Assembly (NCBI GenBank): GCA_965602045.1
Contig: CBFCXR010000085.1
Span: forward strand, 1-9,855
DNA length: 9,855 bases
Source: G020354785 sp965602045
GTDB lineage: Bacteria > Bacteroidota > Bacteroidia > Bacteroidales > UBA10428
Reading direction: 5' to 3'
Position numbers and translations under genes: made by a program. Positions 7,401 to 9,855 of the stretch are shown here, in pieces; position 1 is the stretch's first letter; the number at the start of each line of letters is the position of its first letter. The notes under the pieces were generated by a model. It made no database searches and was not told the DNA's origin. It saw only the letters and a program-made list of their open reading frames with translations.

Positions 7401-8110
7401 ATGCAATCAAATTTACCAAAGAAGGATTTATTGAGCTTGGGACCTATAAGGATGACAATGATTTATGCATATATGTTAAGGACACAGGAAGAGGAATTCC
7501 ATCAGAAATGATGGATCATATTTTTCAGCAATTTATAAAGGTTGAAGATGATGAATCAGAATGGACCCGTGGATTAGGACTGGGACTAGCCTTATCGCAA
7601 AAAATAGCGAATGCGCTGGGAGGTAAGATTTTGGTGAAGTCTGCACCGGGAAAAGGTTCCACATTTACTTTTAGAATTCCACTGGATGATGTAATTATTC
7701 AGGATGAAATACCTGTTGAAGAAATTAGAGAACCCATACCCGTTAGATTGAAGGGGAAAACTATATTGATAGCAGAAGATGTTGAAGCAAATTACCTCTA
7801 TCTGAAGAATATTCTGAATAGAACAAAAACAAATATTATCCGGGCAAAGAATGGAGAGGAAGCACTTACTCAAGCAATTGAAAATCCAAATATTGATTTG
7901 ATACTAATGGATATAAAAATGCCGGTACTGAATGGGTATGAAGCGGCAAAAAAAATTAAAGAACATAATCCTAACATAATAATTGTTGCACTAACGGCAT
8001 ATGCCCGACCTGAAGAGAAGGTCAAATTTTACAATGAGAATTTCGATGAATATCTTTCAAAACCAATCAAGCCATTAGACCTACTCATGGTTCTTGAACA
8101 GTTCTTATAG
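4472..8110 (+). CDS. Propeller-type hybrid sensor histidine kinase with terminal receiver
   Basis: This 1212-residue protein begins with a signal peptide (1 to about 21) and then has about 14 'W-I-G-T..G-L' type Reg_prop motifs between roughly 55 and 670, the number expected of a double seven-bladed periplasmic sensor. A Y_Y_Y domain (about 725-797) and a membrane helix (about 803-824) follow. The cytoplasmic part has a short coiled coil, a HisKA H-box with phosphoacceptor His858, and the HATPase N-box (Asn977), G1 'DTGRG' (1004-1008) and G2 'GLGLGL' (1034-1039). The receiver (about 1096-1212) carries Asp1103, phosphoacceptor Asp1147, Thr1175 and Lys1197. Every catalytic residue expected is present. 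The protein stops at the receiver, with no AraC helix-turn-helix. By family it senses glycan fragments in the periplasm; a pectin-derived ligand is inferred from the adjacent GH28 gene. GTG at 4472 is the start, because TAG at 4463-4465 blocks extension and the signal peptide follows at once. Confidence 0.93.
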   Translation: MKRILIIGYIVAVLSVVITNAQSQQAIQEHYKFKYLTVDQGLSNNWVRSICQDSQGFIWFGTQNGASKFDGQTIVSYRHDPDDSTSLSSNILIINFLDSKSNLWIGTSKGLDLYNSDFDNFIRFSHKDIDWPIGQVYSIAEDKIGQLWFGGITGLYAYNLNTSEIKYFSNKVGNPHGIPPYLIYRLLADKNNNIWISILNEGLCIYNQNDGSFKCFKNEPEDPSTISDNRIEKLYEDSKGNIWAGTMNNGLNLFVPESNSFLKIIPDSNNSYSTRVREIFEDLRGNLFIGTRSGLYVHNNQTNEFISYAYKGHSFSSLSQNSIYCSFIDKTKTLWIGTYSGGVNYTNLNKKEFTHYKAGKDDHHMLCGAIICAITEDPKGNLWVGSDNGLNYLDRITHSFKYYFNDPKDPSTLSYNDVKALDWDNYGNLWIGTNKGGLNYYNVKTGNFKSYKHDPDNPNSLKRDKIYGIMCDMHNNLWILTNPEIENQYSNIDILPDGSDKFIHLNEKAYFGFDEDVNGDVFIGGINGFWIFSRSDSIYNFISNDTLIDRVNVIRLDSKKRIWIGSNKGLIRYNREDKSFLGFSVDNGYPVNEVFGILEDDRKNLWVSTNSGLIKITNIVEDIRDITFRVFDSEDGLQSMQFHYNAYYKCRSGEMAFGGINGFNTFYPAEITEDTVPPSVIITDLIIFNTSTPIGEKVGGRLILEKSISVTEEITLGRKQNVFTLEFAALHYANPGKNTFKYKLEGFDKDWQYRKAGNNFATYTNLSAGKYTFMVTAANNDGVWNEEPVRLKITVIPPFWKIWWLRLLVSFIFIGQVLGIYLYRVRSIRKRNSELEEALAQAKESDKLKSAFLANMSHEIRTPMNAIVGFTSLLNDRDTTSEERAEFIQIIESNSKDLLKIIDEILDLSLIESKQLRLTKQTFDLNVIIDHICSYYLLSNSDSKVEFRKNNTLQSLKLRLNSDSVRLKQILTNLMDNAIKFTKEGFIELGTYKDDNDLCIYVKDTGRGIPSEMMDHIFQQFIKVEDDESEWTRGLGLGLALSQKIANALGGKILVKSAPGKGSTFTFRIPLDDVIIQDEIPVEEIREPIPVRLKGKTILIAEDVEANYLYLKNILNRTKTNIIRAKNGEEALTQAIENPNIDLILMDIKMPVLNGYEAAKKIKEHNPNIIIVALTAYARPEEKVKFYNENFDEYLSKPIKPLDLLMVLEQFL

Positions 8111-8136
8111 GAGGTTTATGAGCAATATACACCATT

Positions 8137-9801
8137 ATGAGAAAACTAAAAATAATTTCCACACTGTTAGTTTGTGCAATACTTATTGGAAGCTGTGGAA
8201 AAACTGATCAAACTGATTATAATAAAATAGTGGCTGAAGCACCATTTGAAATAAATGAGTTTACACCTCCCGTTTTTAAAGATGCTGTTTACAATATCGT
8301 TGACTATGGAGCCAGGGGCGACGGCGTTAGAAATAATGCAGAGGCCATAAATAATGCAATAACCGAATGCAATAAAAATGGGGGTGGAAAAGTAATAATC
8401 CCTAACGGAATATGGATATCCGGCCCAATTGTATTATTAGGCAATGTTAACCTGTATCTCGAAAAGAATGCTGTTTTGTATTTTATTAAGGATCGAAAAG
8501 AATTTCCTGTTATACTGTCAAAATATGAAGAGAGAAATAAATTTAAATGTCACCCTCAAATTTATGCCGTTGATCAGAAAAATATTGCAATTACAGGAGC
8601 AGGTATAATTGATGGAACAGGTGAATATTGGCGTCATACTAAAAAGTCTAAAATGACATCAAATCAGTGGAATGAATTAATTAAAACCGATGGATATTTA
8701 AGCAACAATGAACAGGTATGGCATCCCGTGGAAAAAGAATTTAGGGGTCGCAACATGAGAGATTCAATACTGGCAAATATTGATAAAGGATTGGATGAAA
8801 CAGCAGGTCTGTTTGGCTATGATCGGCCTAGAATGTTTCTTGCTGAGAATTGCAAAAAAATATTATTACAGGGAGTTACCTTTCAGAACTCTCCTACCTG
8901 GTGTATTCATCCCTTACTCTGCGAAAATGTTATGCTGATAGATGTGATAATAAGGAATCCATGGTATTCACAAAATGGTGATGGACTTGACCTTGAATCA
9001 TGTAAGCATTCATTGGTATACAATTGTATATTTGATGTAGGTGATGATGCCATTTGCATAAAATCGGGTAAAGACAAAGAAGGAAGAGACAGAGGAGTAC
9101 CCACCGAAAAATTGGTTGTGGCCAAAAACACAGTTTACCATGGCCATGGTGGATTTACTATTGGTAGTGAAATGTCAGGAGGTGTAAAAGATGTATATGT
9201 CACAGATTGTAAGTTCCTGGGAACCGATATTGGCCTCAGGTTTAAATCCGCCTATGAAAGAGGAGGTGTTGTTGAGAATATTCATATCAATAATATTTAC
9301 ATGACCAATATACCCACCGACGCTATAAGGTTTACAATGGCATATCAGGGGAAAGCCCCAACAGAATCCGAAATGGGTGCCATTAATTCGGGGGGAGACT
9401 TTAACCGGGAAGCGGATGAAAAAATCCCGACTTTTAAAAATTTCAATATTAGCGATATCACAATTCTTGGGGCCAGAACTGCTCTCAATATTATTGGAAT
9501 ACCAGGACCGTTTATGAAGGAGATTTCTATTAAAAACATGGTTGCTACAACAACTAAAGGAGTTGAATGCTCAGCAGCGCAGGACATATTACTAGAAAAT
9601 ATTCAATTCATCGTATCACAAGGCCCAACAATATGTTTATCGAATACACAGAGGTTTAGTTTGAAAAATTCATCAACAAATCTTATTGATGAAGCTTTTA
9701 TTGAGATACTTGATCCACTTACAACTGATATTATATTTACAGATAATGAGTTGCCTGAGGGAATGATGAAAGTAAAGGAATTTGAAGATGAGGTAAAATG
9801 A
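8137..9801 (+). CDS. Glycoside hydrolase family 28 lipoprotein (polygalacturonase-like)
   Basis: This 554-residue exported enzyme has a lipoprotein signal ending 'LIGSC' with Cys20 as the lipid site. 'YNIVDYGARGDG' (52-63) is the usual start of a right-handed beta-helix pectinase, and 'GGGKVIIPNG' and 'GPIVL' follow. All four GH28 motifs are intact: N-G-D-G (280-283, Asp282), G-D-D (302-304), G-H-G (336-338) and R-F-K (368-370). Asp282, Asp303 and Asp304 are therefore the expected inverting catalytic acids, with His337 and Arg368/Lys370 for binding. The likely reaction is hydrolysis of alpha-1,4-galacturonosyl bonds in pectin or its oligomers. Exo action, or activity on rhamnogalacturonan or a xylogalacturonan, cannot be excluded. 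It sits 26 bases after the sensor kinase stop, probably in the same transcript. A GGAGG at 8110-8114 is 22 bases from the ATG, too far to be a ribosome site for it. The ATG at 8137 is favoured because the signal peptide starts there. Confidence 0.93.
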   Translation: MRKLKIISTLLVCAILIGSCGKTDQTDYNKIVAEAPFEINEFTPPVFKDAVYNIVDYGARGDGVRNNAEAINNAITECNKNGGGKVIIPNGIWISGPIVLLGNVNLYLEKNAVLYFIKDRKEFPVILSKYEERNKFKCHPQIYAVDQKNIAITGAGIIDGTGEYWRHTKKSKMTSNQWNELIKTDGYLSNNEQVWHPVEKEFRGRNMRDSILANIDKGLDETAGLFGYDRPRMFLAENCKKILLQGVTFQNSPTWCIHPLLCENVMLIDVIIRNPWYSQNGDGLDLESCKHSLVYNCIFDVGDDAICIKSGKDKEGRDRGVPTEKLVVAKNTVYHGHGGFTIGSEMSGGVKDVYVTDCKFLGTDIGLRFKSAYERGGVVENIHINNIYMTNIPTDAIRFTMAYQGKAPTESEMGAINSGGDFNREADEKIPTFKNFNISDITILGARTALNIIGIPGPFMKEISIKNMVATTTKGVECSAAQDILLENIQFIVSQGPTICLSNTQRFSLKNSSTNLIDEAFIEILDPLTTDIIFTDNELPEGMMKVKEFEDEVK

Positions 9802-9855
9802 ACCATTCGTGTCCTTTTTAATCAGGATTAGGTAGGTATCTCCTTCTTTTGCAAA
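9802..9855. other. Downstream tail, no gene or terminator recognised
   Basis: Fifty-four bases follow the GH28 stop. They include a T5 run at about 9815-9819 and a tiny TAATC-AG-GATTA inverted repeat, too weak to call a terminator. Whether the operon continues, for instance with further pectin genes, lies outside the window. Confidence 0.4.

Noticed and set aside
8118..8207. 29-codon frame starting at an ATG three bases after GGAGG, overlapping the start of the GH28 gene in another frame
   Set aside because: The spacing of GGAGG to ATG is too short, Shine-Dalgarno sites are little used in Bacteroidota, and the peptide is mostly the frame-shifted signal-peptide region of the GH28 gene.

Overview
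The window looks like chromosomal DNA of a member of the Bacteroidota. The signs are an AT-rich sequence, genes that mostly lack Shine-Dalgarno sites, a promoter of the TTTG / TAnnTTTG type at 4353-4386, a very large AsmA-like envelope protein, a periplasmic propeller sensor kinase of the family used for glycan sensing, and a lipoprotein polysaccharidase. A more precise placement, for example in the Marinilabiliales or a related marine or gut Bacteroidales group, is only a guess.

Left part (1-3789): the window opens inside the 3' end of a plus-strand thioredoxin-fold (TlpA/AhpC-TSA-like) gene, which ends at 298. Fifteen bases further on it meets, tail to tail, a minus-strand gene for a small cysteine-rich probable lipoprotein (314-649). 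Upstream of that, on the same strand, lies a 1003-residue AsmA-like inner-membrane-anchored protein (778-3789). These are envelope functions. A redox link between the thioredoxin-fold protein and the cysteine-rich protein is possible but unproven.

Middle (3790-4471): a 682-base spacer separates the minus-strand genes from the plus-strand genes. It holds a possible 39-codon lysine-rich ORF (4036-4155), three closely packed inverted repeats (4276-4353), and a good candidate Bacteroidota promoter (4353-4386) ahead of the sensor gene.

Right part (4472-9801): a 1212-residue hybrid sensor histidine kinase is followed after 26 bases by a GH28 (polygalacturonase-type) lipoprotein, probably in one transcript. 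The kinase has about 14 propeller strand motifs, a Y_Y_Y domain, one membrane helix, a HisKA/HATPase core and a terminal receiver. Unlike the classic one-protein hybrid two-component regulators of polysaccharide utilisation loci, it ends at the receiver and has no AraC-type DNA-binding domain. The likely theme is sensing and cleaving pectin-like galacturonans, with signal output through an unseen partner.

No CRISPR array, RNA gene, transposon or phage gene was recognised. I see no clear evidence for a wholly new system. The most uncertain and therefore most interesting parts are the 4.0-4.4 kb spacer and the output route of the kinase.
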